This document shows, piece after piece, positions 7,478-14,491 of a stretch of DNA of 16,061 nucleotides (position 1 is the first letter of the stretch; every line of letters starts with the position of its first letter). The DNA lies in the NCBI GenBank assembly GCA_021443045.1, contig JABUUT010000018.1:1-16061 (forward strand). Direction: 5' to 3'. The notes under the pieces are model-generated. The model was given only the letters and a program-made list of their open reading frames with translations, was not told the origin of the DNA and searched no databases. Origin of the DNA: Fibrobacteraceae bacterium. GTDB lineage: Bacteria; Fibrobacterota; Fibrobacteria; Fibrobacterales; Fibrobacteraceae. The position numbers and the translations under genes were made by a program.

Positions 7478-8482
7478 CTAGTTTCCCCTTTCGCTCATGG
7501 AAGCAAAAAGGGCCATCATTTCTTCCTTAAACTGGTTTGAAGGAAGACTGTCGGCAATGTCCAAAGCCTGGCTCAGGTGTTCTTCGGCAGTAGCCTTGGC
7601 TTTTTCAAAACTTTTCTTTTCGTTTAGCTTTTCGAGAATCTTTTCAGGAACACCCTCTTCGGCAGCCTTTGCAATAAGCTGTTCCATAAGGTTGTGCTCC
7701 TGGACGTTGCAATCTTCAAAGTAGTAGAGCAGAGGCAGCGTTATAAGACCGTTGGATAGATCGGTAAATTTTGCCTTGTCCAAATTTTTGGAGCCAACAC
7801 CATAATCCAGCAAGTCGTCAATAATTTGGAAGGCTATGCCAAAGTGGGTTCCCATTTTGGCGCACTTTTCTACAGTATCCTGTTCAAAGCCTGCAAGAAT
7901 GGCTCCAATGCGTGCGGCGGCATCTACCAAGGCTGCTGTTTTCCCGTCAATAATCTTGTCGTATTTTTCCCGAGAAAGGTGCATGTCGCCAGAGTAGTCC
8001 AGTTCTGTAATTTCTCCGGCAATCAGCTTGTCGGCGGCATCCGAAAGAATTACGGGAATGTTCCGGTTTTCTTCGTTAATAACACAGCGCATGGCTTGGG
8101 AAAGCACATAGTCGCCTATAAGAACGGCAATCTGGGTACCCCATTCCAGATGGGCTGTCTTCATTCCGCGGCGAAGCTCCGTGCCGTCTATAATATCATC
8201 GTGAACAAGGCTGGCAAGGTGTAAAAGCTCAATGCTGGCACAGGCGTTGGCCACACGATTGGTTGCTGGCTTTTCGTTTCCGCAGGAAGCTAGCAAGCAA
8301 AGTAACGTGGAGCGTATCCGCTTTCCTTTTCTTTTAAAAAGGGTTTCTAAGCGCTCCGAAATGCCGCTGGGTGCGTTGGAGGCCACCTGAAAAATAACAT
8401 TCTCAGATTCACTCAACAAATCTTCTACCAAAGATCTGGCTTGAACGAGAACATCCTTAAATTCTGCACGTACGGAGTTCAT
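7478..8482 (-). CDS. Trans-polyprenyl diphosphate synthase (probably long chain)
   Basis: A 334-aa soluble enzyme that condenses isopentenyl diphosphate onto an allylic primer. Both aspartate-rich motifs are present: DDIID at 95-99 (followed by LRRG) and DDLLD at 222-226. The residue five places before the first motif is Ala90 (HLASLVHDD), a small residue as in octaprenyl synthase IspB of E. coli from memory; bulky residues there restrict product length in short-chain enzymes. The product is therefore probably a quinone side chain (C35-C50) rather than farnesyl diphosphate; this is inference. The start is ATG 8482-8480, which shares its A with the gyrB stop (TGATG). An in-frame TTG one codon earlier is possible but less likely. 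It is the last gene of the operon and converges on corA. Confidence 0.92.
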   Translation of the reverse strand: MNSVRAEFKDVLVQARSLVEDLLSESENVIFQVASNAPSGISERLETLFKRKGKRIRSTLLCLLASCGNEKPATNRVANACASIELLHLASLVHDDIIDGTELRRGMKTAHLEWGTQIAVLIGDYVLSQAMRCVINEENRNIPVILSDAADKLIAGEITELDYSGDMHLSREKYDKIIDGKTAALVDAAARIGAILAGFEQDTVEKCAKMGTHFGIAFQIIDDLLDYGVGSKNLDKAKFTDLSNGLITLPLLYYFEDCNVQEHNLMEQLIAKAAEEGVPEKILEKLNEKKSFEKAKATAEEHLSQALDIADSLPSNQFKEEMMALFASMSERGN

Positions 8483-10392
8483 CAAATATCCAATTCGTTC
8501 AGAACTTTATAGGCGTTCTCTTCAATAAACTTGCGGCGGGGTTCTACATCTTCGCCCATGAGCATGCTGAAAATCTGGTCAGCAAACACAGAGTCTTCAA
8601 CTGTGCACTGCTTTAAGAAACGCTTGTTGGGATCCATGGTGGTTTCGGACAACTGTTCAGGAGACATTTCACCAAGACCTTTAAATCGGGTGATGGTTAC
8701 ATTTTTCTTGTCTTCAATTTCTGCCATGACCTTGTCTTTTTCATCTTCGTCAAAGAGGTAGCGTTCTTTTTGCCCCACCTTCAGCTTGTACAGAGGAGGC
8801 ATGGCCAAATAGATGTGTCCTGCATCAATTAGAGGGCGCATGTAGCGGAAGAAGAAGGTGAGAAGGAGCGTTTGAATATGGGAACCATCCACATCAGCAT
8901 CGGTCATGATCACAATTTTGTGGTAGCGGAGCTTGTCGAGCTTGCATTCTGTGGCAATGCCACAGCCAATGGCGTTGGCCAGATTCTGAATTTCTTCAGT
9001 GTCCAACACACGGTGGAGGCTTGCCTTTTCCACATTCAGAATTTTACCACGCAAAGGCAGAATAGCCTGGAATTCGCGGTTTCGACCCATCTTGGCTGAA
9101 CCACCAGCGGAGTCACCTTCTACAATGAATAGTTCACATTCTTCCGGCTTGCGGCTACTGCAGTCTGCTAGCTTGCCTGGAAGACCGCCACTTTCTAGAA
9201 CGTTTTTGCGTCGGGCCAAAGTGCGGGCCTTGTGAGCGGCTTCGCGGGCCAAGGCGGCGTTGTACACCTTGTCGAGAATAATCTTCACATAGTTTGGATT
9301 TTCTTGGAAGAATTCTTCCAGTTTGGCTCCAAAGGCGGAGTTTACATAGCTGGCAATTTCTGAGTTGCCCAGTTTACGTTTGGTTTGGCCTTCAAACTGA
9401 GGCTGTGAAACTTTAATGGCAATAACCGCAGTGAGGCCTTCGCGAATGTCATCGGCGGTAATCTGGGCTTCTTTCTTGCCCTTGGGCATGTCGGCTGCAA
9501 ACTTTGTGATTACGCGAGTCAGGGCGGTTTTAAAGCCTGTTACATGGGTACCGCCATCGTAGGTGTTTACGTTGTTCACAAAGCTATGGAAGTTTTCCTG
9601 ATAGCCGTCGTTGTACCACATGGCCACTTCCAAGGGGTAGGTTCCATTTTCCATTACCAGGTGGAGGGGGTCGGTAAAAAGTGGAGTGCGGTGTTCGTCA
9701 ATAAAACGCACGAATTCCGAAATACCACCAGGGAAGCAGAATGTATCGGTCACAATATTTTCTGGATCTCTTTCATCGGTAAGGGTAAGGCGAAGCCCAC
9801 TCATCAAAAAGGCGTATTCACGAAAACGGGTAGCCAAGGTTTCGTAGGTGTACACCGTTTCGGTAAAAATAGAATCATCAGGGTAGAATTCTACAGAGGT
9901 GCCGGTGGTTCCATCGGATGGCCCAATGTCTTTTTGTGGGCCCATGGGTTTGCCTCTAGAAAATTCTTGCTGCACCATGCGACCGTCCCGGCGTACAGTA
10001 ACAACAAGCTTATTTGAAAGGGCGTTTACGCAAGACACGCCAACGCCATGGAGGCCTGCAGAAACCTTGTAGGAATTGCTGTCAAACTTGCCACCAGCAT
10101 GGAGTTTGGTCATAACCACTTCGATGGTGCCAATATGTTCCTTGGGGTGGATGTCGGTGGGAATGCCACGGCCATTGTCTGTAACACGAATGGCGTTGCC
10201 TGGCAAAATGGAAATTTCAATGTGGTTGCAAAATCCGGCGAGGGCTTCGTCTACAGAGTTGTCCACCACTTCCCATACAAGATGGTGGAGACCACGGATG
10301 TCGGTAGAACCAATGTACATTGCGGGGCGCACACGAACGGCTTCTAACCCCTCAAGAACGGTAATACTGGAGCCACTATATTCTTCGGCCAT
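8482..10392 (-). CDS. gyrB: DNA gyrase subunit B
   Basis: The ATPase and strand-passage subunit of type IIA topoisomerase, 636 aa, which with GyrA introduces negative supercoils. The GHKL ATPase shows EVVDNSVDEA (Glu41, Asn45), DNGRGIP (72-78) and GLHGVGVSCVNALS from about 113. The Toprim domain shows EGDSAGG from Glu425 and DADVDG (498-503). The tail has RFKGLGEMSPEQL and PRRKFIEENA, both typical of GyrB. It is the short form, without the roughly 170-residue insertion of the E. coli protein (804 aa). ParE is the main alternative; the ILNVEKA stretch after Toprim and the dciA neighbour favour GyrB. The start is ATG 10392, after AGAGG with a 4-nt spacer. It lies 7 nt after dciA and overlaps the prenyl synthase start by one base. 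Confidence 0.95.
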   Translation of the reverse strand: MAEEYSGSSITVLEGLEAVRVRPAMYIGSTDIRGLHHLVWEVVDNSVDEALAGFCNHIEISILPGNAIRVTDNGRGIPTDIHPKEHIGTIEVVMTKLHAGGKFDSNSYKVSAGLHGVGVSCVNALSNKLVVTVRRDGRMVQQEFSRGKPMGPQKDIGPSDGTTGTSVEFYPDDSIFTETVYTYETLATRFREYAFLMSGLRLTLTDERDPENIVTDTFCFPGGISEFVRFIDEHRTPLFTDPLHLVMENGTYPLEVAMWYNDGYQENFHSFVNNVNTYDGGTHVTGFKTALTRVITKFAADMPKGKKEAQITADDIREGLTAVIAIKVSQPQFEGQTKRKLGNSEIASYVNSAFGAKLEEFFQENPNYVKIILDKVYNAALAREAAHKARTLARRKNVLESGGLPGKLADCSSRKPEECELFIVEGDSAGGSAKMGRNREFQAILPLRGKILNVEKASLHRVLDTEEIQNLANAIGCGIATECKLDKLRYHKIVIMTDADVDGSHIQTLLLTFFFRYMRPLIDAGHIYLAMPPLYKLKVGQKERYLFDEDEKDKVMAEIEDKKNVTITRFKGLGEMSPEQLSETTMDPNKRFLKQCTVEDSVFADQIFSMLMGEDVEPRRKFIEENAYKVLNELDI

Positions 10393-10399
10393 AAAACCT

Positions 10400-10762
10400 C
10401 TATTTTATACCGGTTTCCACAAACCGGATATTCTTAACAATCTTTTTTCCCAAAAGGGAATTACACTTGGTAATAATAGCATTTTTTTGCAGGAACAATT
10501 CGTTTTTCCATGCAGAACTAGAGGCCTTTAGCACCAAGGTGTTTCTCTCCAAAGACACTGCAGAAACATGGTCCACCAGAAGCGGTCCGACCACTTCGGA
10601 AAACCGCTCCGAAAGGGTTAAAAAATGCATGTCTGGAGACAAATTCCTTTCATCTAGAAATTTTTGTAGCAACACCCCAATATCGGTCAGCCTTTTGTTG
10701 CAAGACTGAGGGTGGGTTTTCTTTTTTTCAATAAATTTTTGTTCTTCCGGACTAATGAACAT
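10400..10762 (-). CDS. dciA: DciA-type (DUF721) replicative helicase loader homologue
   Basis: A 120-aa cytoplasmic protein of the DUF721/DciA family, whose characterised members help load DnaB helicase at replication initiation. The domain spans about 50-116: FSEVVGPLLVDHV, then TLVLKASSSAWKNELFLQ, then LLGKKIVKNIRFV. The first aromatic of the family pattern is Phe54 rather than the common Trp. The N-terminal 45 residues are charged and presumably flexible. The start is ATG 10762-10760, one base after the TAG of the MlaE gene (TAGTATG), which suggests coupled translation. A TTG-or-ATG-type extension to 10801 would overlap the permease gene by 38 nt and adds a non-conserved hydrophobic stretch, so it is rejected. 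DciA next to GyrB is also the order in Mycobacterium and Streptomyces, which supports both assignments. Confidence 0.82.
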   Translation of the reverse strand: MFISPEEQKFIEKKKTHPQSCNKRLTDIGVLLQKFLDERNLSPDMHFLTLSERFSEVVGPLLVDHVSAVSLERNTLVLKASSSAWKNELFLQKNAIITKCNSLLGKKIVKNIRFVETGIK

Positions 10763-10763
10763 A

Positions 10764-11549
10764 CTATATGAGAAGCAGCTTGGAAAGAACAAAACCACCA
10801 ATCAAAATGCTGGTCATGCCCGCCACCACCGTGGCTTTTGTGCTTTTGCCAACACCTTCGGCACCGCTGTGGGTGGTGTATCCAAAAAAGCAGGCGTAAC
10901 TTGCAATAAAGTAGCCATACAGGGTGGCCTTGATTAAGCCCACAACCAGGTCCCAGTTCTGGTAGAACATGCGCACGCCATAGAAAAACACAGACCAGGA
11001 AACTTCCTTGTAAAGGTGAGCCACTTCGTATCCACCAGCAATGCCAATAAAGATGCTGATAATGGTCAGCACGGGAAGCATGATAACCGTGGCTATCAGT
11101 CGTGGCGCCAGCAAAAATTTGTAGGGGCTAAGACCCAACACCTTGTAGGCATCCAATTGCTCGGTAACCGCCATGGTGCCCAGTTCGGAACACATGGAGG
11201 CTCCAATGCGGCCTGCCAGAACCATGGCTGTAAGAATGGGGCACAGTTCCACCATTACCGACTTACCTACAGCCATGCCCACAAACATCATGGGGATCAT
11301 GTCGCCAAACTGGTAGGCCAACTGCCAACTCATAATGGCACCAGTGGCCAGGGATGCCGCAAAAACAACTGGAATACTGGTTACCCCCACGCCCTGCATC
11401 TGCTCCACCGTGGTGTGCAAATTGGTAAAGGCTCCAGGAATGTTTTTGAACAGTTCCCACACAAACTGGAAGTAGCTTACAATTGTGCCCAGACACCTTC
11501 GAACGTAGTGCCCGAGAGATGAAGCCATGTTGTTCAACAACCCTATCAA
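10764..11549 (-). CDS. mlaE: MlaE/YrbE-type phospholipid ABC transporter permease
   Basis: A 261-aa inner-membrane permease of the MlaE family, which with an ATPase (MlaF) and an MCE protein (MlaD) moves phospholipid between inner and outer membranes. The family signature is clear: ELCPILTAMVLAGRIGA (101-117) followed by ELGTMAVTEQLDA (122-134). About five membrane segments can be seen, the last at the extreme C-terminus. The start is TTG at 11549-11547, 5 nt after AAGGA, which overlaps the stop codon of the S41 protease gene. ATG at 11528-11526 (254 aa) is the alternative, with only AGGG about 11 nt before it. No MlaF, MlaD, MlaB or MlaC gene is in this window, so the permease is separated from its usual partners and sits instead between a protease gene and dciA. 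Confidence 0.92.
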   Translation of the reverse strand: MIGLLNNMASSLGHYVRRCLGTIVSYFQFVWELFKNIPGAFTNLHTTVEQMQGVGVTSIPVVFAASLATGAIMSWQLAYQFGDMIPMMFVGMAVGKSVMVELCPILTAMVLAGRIGASMCSELGTMAVTEQLDAYKVLGLSPYKFLLAPRLIATVIMLPVLTIISIFIGIAGGYEVAHLYKEVSWSVFFYGVRMFYQNWDLVVGLIKATLYGYFIASYACFFGYTTHSGAEGVGKSTKATVVAGMTSILIGGFVLSKLLLI

Positions 11550-11557
11550 AGCAATCC

Positions 11558-13348
11558 TTATTTTTTAGCCTTTGCCCCAGACTTTGGTTTTGATTTGGGG
11601 TTCTTGCCCTTGTCTGGAGCGCTAATGGCTTTCTTGTAAAGATTCATGTCGCTAAGGTACTTAATGGCTTCCTTCAGTTGTTCGTCACGCTTTAAAGAAA
11701 AGGCGGTGCTGATGGAGTCGTTTTGCATGGCAATTAAAAGTTCCCGCTTAATGCCGTCCTTAATGTAATCTTTGTTCTGGTCAAACTGGGCATCGCGATT
11801 GTTTTCGAGAGCCTTGCGCATTAAGGAAAGGCGGTTGAGCAGCACTGTGTCGGAAACAGTCTTGGAAGAATCTCCCATGTAGTTCTGTTCCCGAATAATG
11901 CTCTTTTCCAGTTGATCCACCCCTACTAGAGCGTTGCTTTTTACCTTTGTAAAGTTGGTGTCTTTTTGGCAGAACGCCTTGAACTGGTTGTATAGGGAGT
12001 CCGGAACATCCCAGTCCATATTCACTTTTAGCCCGGCCTTTTCCAAGCCTGGGCGTGCCTTTACGGCAAACTTAAAGTACATGGCCATGCGTTCCTGAAC
12101 TTGCACCACCCAAGGCATTGGCGACAGTTCCACGTCTACGTCTGGGGTAATGCCACCGCCACCAAACATCATGCGTCCGTTGTTGGTGTAAAAAGTATCC
12201 CGAGGCACCGTGTCTTTCTTTGCAGAATCAGCCTTGGCTTCTTCCTCAGGTTCTGCATCTTCTTGCAACGACAAACCCTTAATGCCGTTCTCTGGCTTGT
12301 TGATGCAACGGCCAAAAGGCAGATAATAGAAAGCGGTAGTGAGCTTTAACGCATTGCCCTGGTTGTCTAGTGGAAAGATGGTTTGCACAGAACCCTTGCC
12401 AAAGGATGTTTTTCCAATTACAAGAGCTCGGTCCCAGTCTTGCAGAGCTCCAGTCACAATTTCGGCGGCACTGGCTGAACCTTGGTTTATGAGAACCACC
12501 ATAGGAACCTCGCTGCCAAGCATGCCATCTCTGCGGGAGTGGCTTTCTGTTTTTTGTGTGCGGCCCCGGGTACTCACAATCACGTTACCCTTGTTCAAAA
12601 ACAGTTCGCTAATTTCGATGGCCTGGTTTAAAAGTCCACCAGGATTGTAGCGAACATCCAGAATCAATTTTTTCATGCCCTGTTTTTTAAGATTTTTTAC
12701 AGCGTTTTCCACATCGCTGGTAGTCTTGTCAGAAAATGTGGCCAGCTTGATGTAGCCAATGTCTTTGTTTACCATGCCGTAGTAGGGAACGGCATGTACC
12801 ACAATTTCGGCACGGGTAATGGTAAAGTCCATAAGGTCGGGAACGCCTTCACGTTCAATGGAAATAGTCACATCGGTGCCGACCTGACCACGAAGCTTGC
12901 TTACGGCATCGTCAAGAGTAAGGCCCTTGGTGTCTTTGCCTTCAATTTTACGAATGCGGTCACCGGCGCGAATTCCCAAGCGAAAGGCAGGAGTGCCAGA
13001 GAGAGGGGAAATTACCGTAAGGATGTTGTCGCGAAGACTGATGGTAATACCTACGCCACCAAACTTGCCTTCCATGGAAACCTTGAGGCTCTCATAGTCT
13101 TTGGGGGTAAACACGGTGGTGTGGGGGTCCAGAATGTTGCGAATGCCATTCAGGGCGGCGTCTGTCAGCTCCGTTGGGTTTACTTCTTCCACATACTTGC
13201 GGTTGACTTCCGAAAGAACCTTATTCAAACGGGAAACTTCATCGTAGAAGTCGCCGGGAGGAGTTTTTGTGTCGGCAGCGTTACCCAGGCAAAAAGCGGA
13301 GAGGGCTGCTGCAAAAAATGTGCGAAAATTCATGAATCTAGACATCAT
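11558..13348 (-). CDS. S41 carboxy-terminal processing protease (CtpA-like)
   Basis: An exported 596-aa serine protease of the S41 family; relatives trim or degrade envelope proteins from the C-terminus. An N-terminal signal peptide is visible (Arg-containing start, hydrophobic core, likely cut after LGNA near residue 24). No proper lipobox is present, so it is probably periplasmic. A PDZ domain covers about 97-178 (GGVGITI...GIRAGDRI), then the protease domain has GYIKLATF, LDVRYNPGG, the nucleophile Ser293 in GSASAAEI and the base Lys318 in FGKG, 25 residues later as in E. coli Tsp. An acidic Glu/Ala/Lys/Asp insertion is near 355-380, and the tail is Lys-rich. The start is ATG 13348 or 13345; ATG 13333 (Met6) would also leave a signal peptide. 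No Shine-Dalgarno precedes any of them. It is the first gene of a probable five-gene operon. Confidence 0.92.
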   Translation of the reverse strand: MMSRFMNFRTFFAAALSAFCLGNAADTKTPPGDFYDEVSRLNKVLSEVNRKYVEEVNPTELTDAALNGIRNILDPHTTVFTPKDYESLKVSMEGKFGGVGITISLRDNILTVISPLSGTPAFRLGIRAGDRIRKIEGKDTKGLTLDDAVSKLRGQVGTDVTISIEREGVPDLMDFTITRAEIVVHAVPYYGMVNKDIGYIKLATFSDKTTSDVENAVKNLKKQGMKKLILDVRYNPGGLLNQAIEISELFLNKGNVIVSTRGRTQKTESHSRRDGMLGSEVPMVVLINQGSASAAEIVTGALQDWDRALVIGKTSFGKGSVQTIFPLDNQGNALKLTTAFYYLPFGRCINKPENGIKGLSLQEDAEPEEEAKADSAKKDTVPRDTFYTNNGRMMFGGGGITPDVDVELSPMPWVVQVQERMAMYFKFAVKARPGLEKAGLKVNMDWDVPDSLYNQFKAFCQKDTNFTKVKSNALVGVDQLEKSIIREQNYMGDSSKTVSDTVLLNRLSLMRKALENNRDAQFDQNKDYIKDGIKRELLIAMQNDSISTAFSLKRDEQLKEAIKYLSDMNLYKKAISAPDKGKNPKSKPKSGAKAKK

Positions 13349-13353
13349 GGTAA

Positions 13354-13361
13354 AAAAGATA
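13354..13361 (-). promoter_or_regulatory. Predicted -7 promoter box TATCTTTT for the S41-to-prenyl synthase operon
   Basis: On the minus strand TATCTTTT differs from TAnnTTTG only at the last base. It starts 13 nt before the ATG at 13348, almost the same distance as the TATCTTTG box before the gene at 415. The upstream sigma-factor unit ends at a terminator (13395-13423), so a promoter must lie between that and 13348 unless readthrough serves the operon. No TTTG is seen at -33. Confidence 0.45.
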
Positions 13362-13394
13362 CAATTTCTTTGTGGCGGAGGGGTTAAAAAACGG

Positions 13395-13423
13395 AAAAAA
13401 CCGGCTTTTTCAAGCCGGTTTTT
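13395..13423 (-). terminator. Intrinsic terminator after the sigma factor gene
   Basis: A perfect 12-bp stem pairs 13396-13407 with 13412-13423 (CCGGCTT with AAGCCGG, extended by A-T pairs), with loop TTTC. On the minus strand it is followed by a T run, and being symmetrical it would also work on the plus strand. It lies about 34 nt beyond the sigma gene stop and before the S41 gene. Confidence 0.88.
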
Positions 13424-13456
13424 AATTACGGAGGGAGAGAAAAAACAAAGGGAGGG

Positions 13457-14311
13457 TTATGCGGCGCCAATCAGAAGCTGTTCAACCTGATTGTTGCGAA
13501 GTTTTGCCAATGCCGATTCCTTCAATTGACGAACTCGTTCCTTTGAAAAACCGACCATAGGGGCGATTTCCTTAAGATTCAGGTCACTGTCCACTTTAAA
13601 GCCGTAATAGAGCTCAATAACCTGCTTTTCTTGTTCGGAAAGGTTGTTTTCCATTACCTGGTTAAAAATTTCGGAACGGTTATTGCGTTCTGCCAATTCG
13701 TCGGTGCGATTGTCCTGAGAGGCTATGGTGTCACCCAACGTCAATTCTCCGTCTTCGCCTACAGGGGTATCTAGAGAGGAACTGCGGTTGCCCATCATCA
13801 AAATCTTTTCAATTTCTTCGCCCTTGTACTTAGAAAGCCCTTCGAGGCACTTGGTGTCTATGGTAAGACCTCCACCAACAACTTGGCGCATACCCTTGGC
13901 GTGCTTGTTAAAGCGTCGGAGTACCAGTTCCTTTTCTGCACTGATGCGTACCAAGCGGGCTTTTTCGGCTATGGCACGGGTGATATTCTGGCGGATCCAC
14001 CAAACGGCGTAACTAATAAACTTGATTTTTTGGTTGGGGTCAAAACGGCGGGCCGCTTCGATAAGGCCCATGTTTCCTTCGTTAATCAGTTCGCTAACAT
14101 CCATACCCTGACCCTTATAAAGGTTGGCTATGTTAACAACAAAACGGAGGTTTGATTTTACCAGAAGGTCCAGGGCGGGGCGGCTTCCTTCCTGGATTTT
14201 CTTTAACAAAACTTTTTCTTGCTCTTTGGTAAGCAGAGGGTATTGAGCAATTTCCTTAAGATACTGAAAATAGATATCCTTATTCTCGTAAGCCTGTGCA
14301 TTTGTGTTCAT
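13457..14311 (-). CDS. rpoD: RNA polymerase sigma factor, RpoD/SigA type
   Basis: A 284-aa sigma-70 family protein that gives RNA polymerase promoter specificity, probably the primary sigma factor. Region 1.2 starts at about 12 (IYFQYLKEIAQYPLL). Region 2 covers about 48-123, with SNLRFVVNIA, DLIQEG-like ELINEGNMGLIEA and the core YAVWWIRQ at 101-108. Region 4 ends with the helix-turn-helix LKEIAPMVGFSKERVRQLKE (246-265). Region 1.1 is absent, as in Bacteroidetes primary sigma factors of about this length. Region 3 (about 125-180) is unlike the common form, with GGGLTIDTKCLEGL in place of the usual RRPSPEELA-type segment. The start is ATG 14311, with AGAGG and a 6-nt spacer. An in-frame ATG at 14353 lies upstream of the predicted promoter box and is rejected. 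An alternative group 2 sigma cannot be excluded. Confidence 0.93.
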   Translation of the reverse strand: MNTNAQAYENKDIYFQYLKEIAQYPLLTKEQEKVLLKKIQEGSRPALDLLVKSNLRFVVNIANLYKGQGMDVSELINEGNMGLIEAARRFDPNQKIKFISYAVWWIRQNITRAIAEKARLVRISAEKELVLRRFNKHAKGMRQVVGGGLTIDTKCLEGLSKYKGEEIEKILMMGNRSSSLDTPVGEDGELTLGDTIASQDNRTDELAERNNRSEIFNQVMENNLSEQEKQVIELYYGFKVDSDLNLKEIAPMVGFSKERVRQLKESALAKLRNNQVEQLLIGAA

Positions 14312-14338
14312 CTGGAACCTCTGAATTAAGTACGCATA

Positions 14339-14346
14339 CAAATTTA
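14339..14346 (-). promoter_or_regulatory. Predicted -7 promoter box TAAATTTG for the sigma factor gene
   Basis: On the minus strand TAAATTTG is a full match to TAnnTTTG and identical to the secDF box. It begins 35 nt before the ATG at 14311, the same distance class as corA, giving a leader of about 22-24 nt that includes AGAGG. A start at 14353 would put this box inside the coding region. No TTTG is found 19-21 nt upstream. Confidence 0.5.
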
Positions 14347-14432
14347 TCAACATGATTGGCTTACTGTGTCAGTACGAATACTACTCTTTGCAAAAGTTGA
14401 TTTTGTTTTTTGTCTAAAAAAAGTGTCGTTTC

Positions 14433-14453
14433 GTCATGAAATTGTCATAAAAT
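14433..14453 (+). promoter_or_regulatory. Candidate operator: direct repeat GTCATRAAAT x2, 11-bp phase
   Basis: GTCATGAAAT (14433-14442) and GTCATAAAAT (14444-14453) are 9 of 10 identical, start 11 bp apart (one helical turn) and end 1 nt before the TTTG at 14455. A weaker copy, GTCTAAAAAA, begins at 14412, 21 bp further upstream, roughly two turns. Such phased direct repeats next to a -33 element are typical of activator sites. The bound protein is unknown. Confidence 0.35.
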
Positions 14454-14454
14454 G

Positions 14455-14485
14455 TTTGTTTTTTTGCAAAATAGACCTAAATTAA
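14455..14485 (+). promoter_or_regulatory. Predicted promoter TTTG-N19-TAAATTAA for the histidine kinase
   Basis: TTTG at 14455-14458 and TAAATTAA at 14478-14485 are separated by 19 nt, the best spacing match in the window to the Bacteroidetes type promoter, although the -7 box differs at its last two bases. The box begins 14 nt before the ATG at 14492, again leaving almost no leader. Confidence 0.4.
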
Positions 14486-14491
14486 AGAAAT

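Noticed and set aside
7441..7500. Bidirectional terminator between corA and the prenyl synthase gene
   Set aside because: AAGGGAA and TTCCCCTT could pair only with a bulge, and the repeated TTCCCCTT runs point the same way. No convincing stem plus T-tract.
10763..10801. N-terminal extension of DciA to 10801
   Set aside because: It would overlap the MlaE gene by 38 nt and adds a hydrophobic stretch foreign to the family. ATG 10762 follows the MlaE stop by one base.
14312..14353. N-terminal extension of the sigma factor to ATG 14353
   Set aside because: The TAAATTTG promoter box lies inside it, and AGAGG is correctly spaced for ATG 14311.
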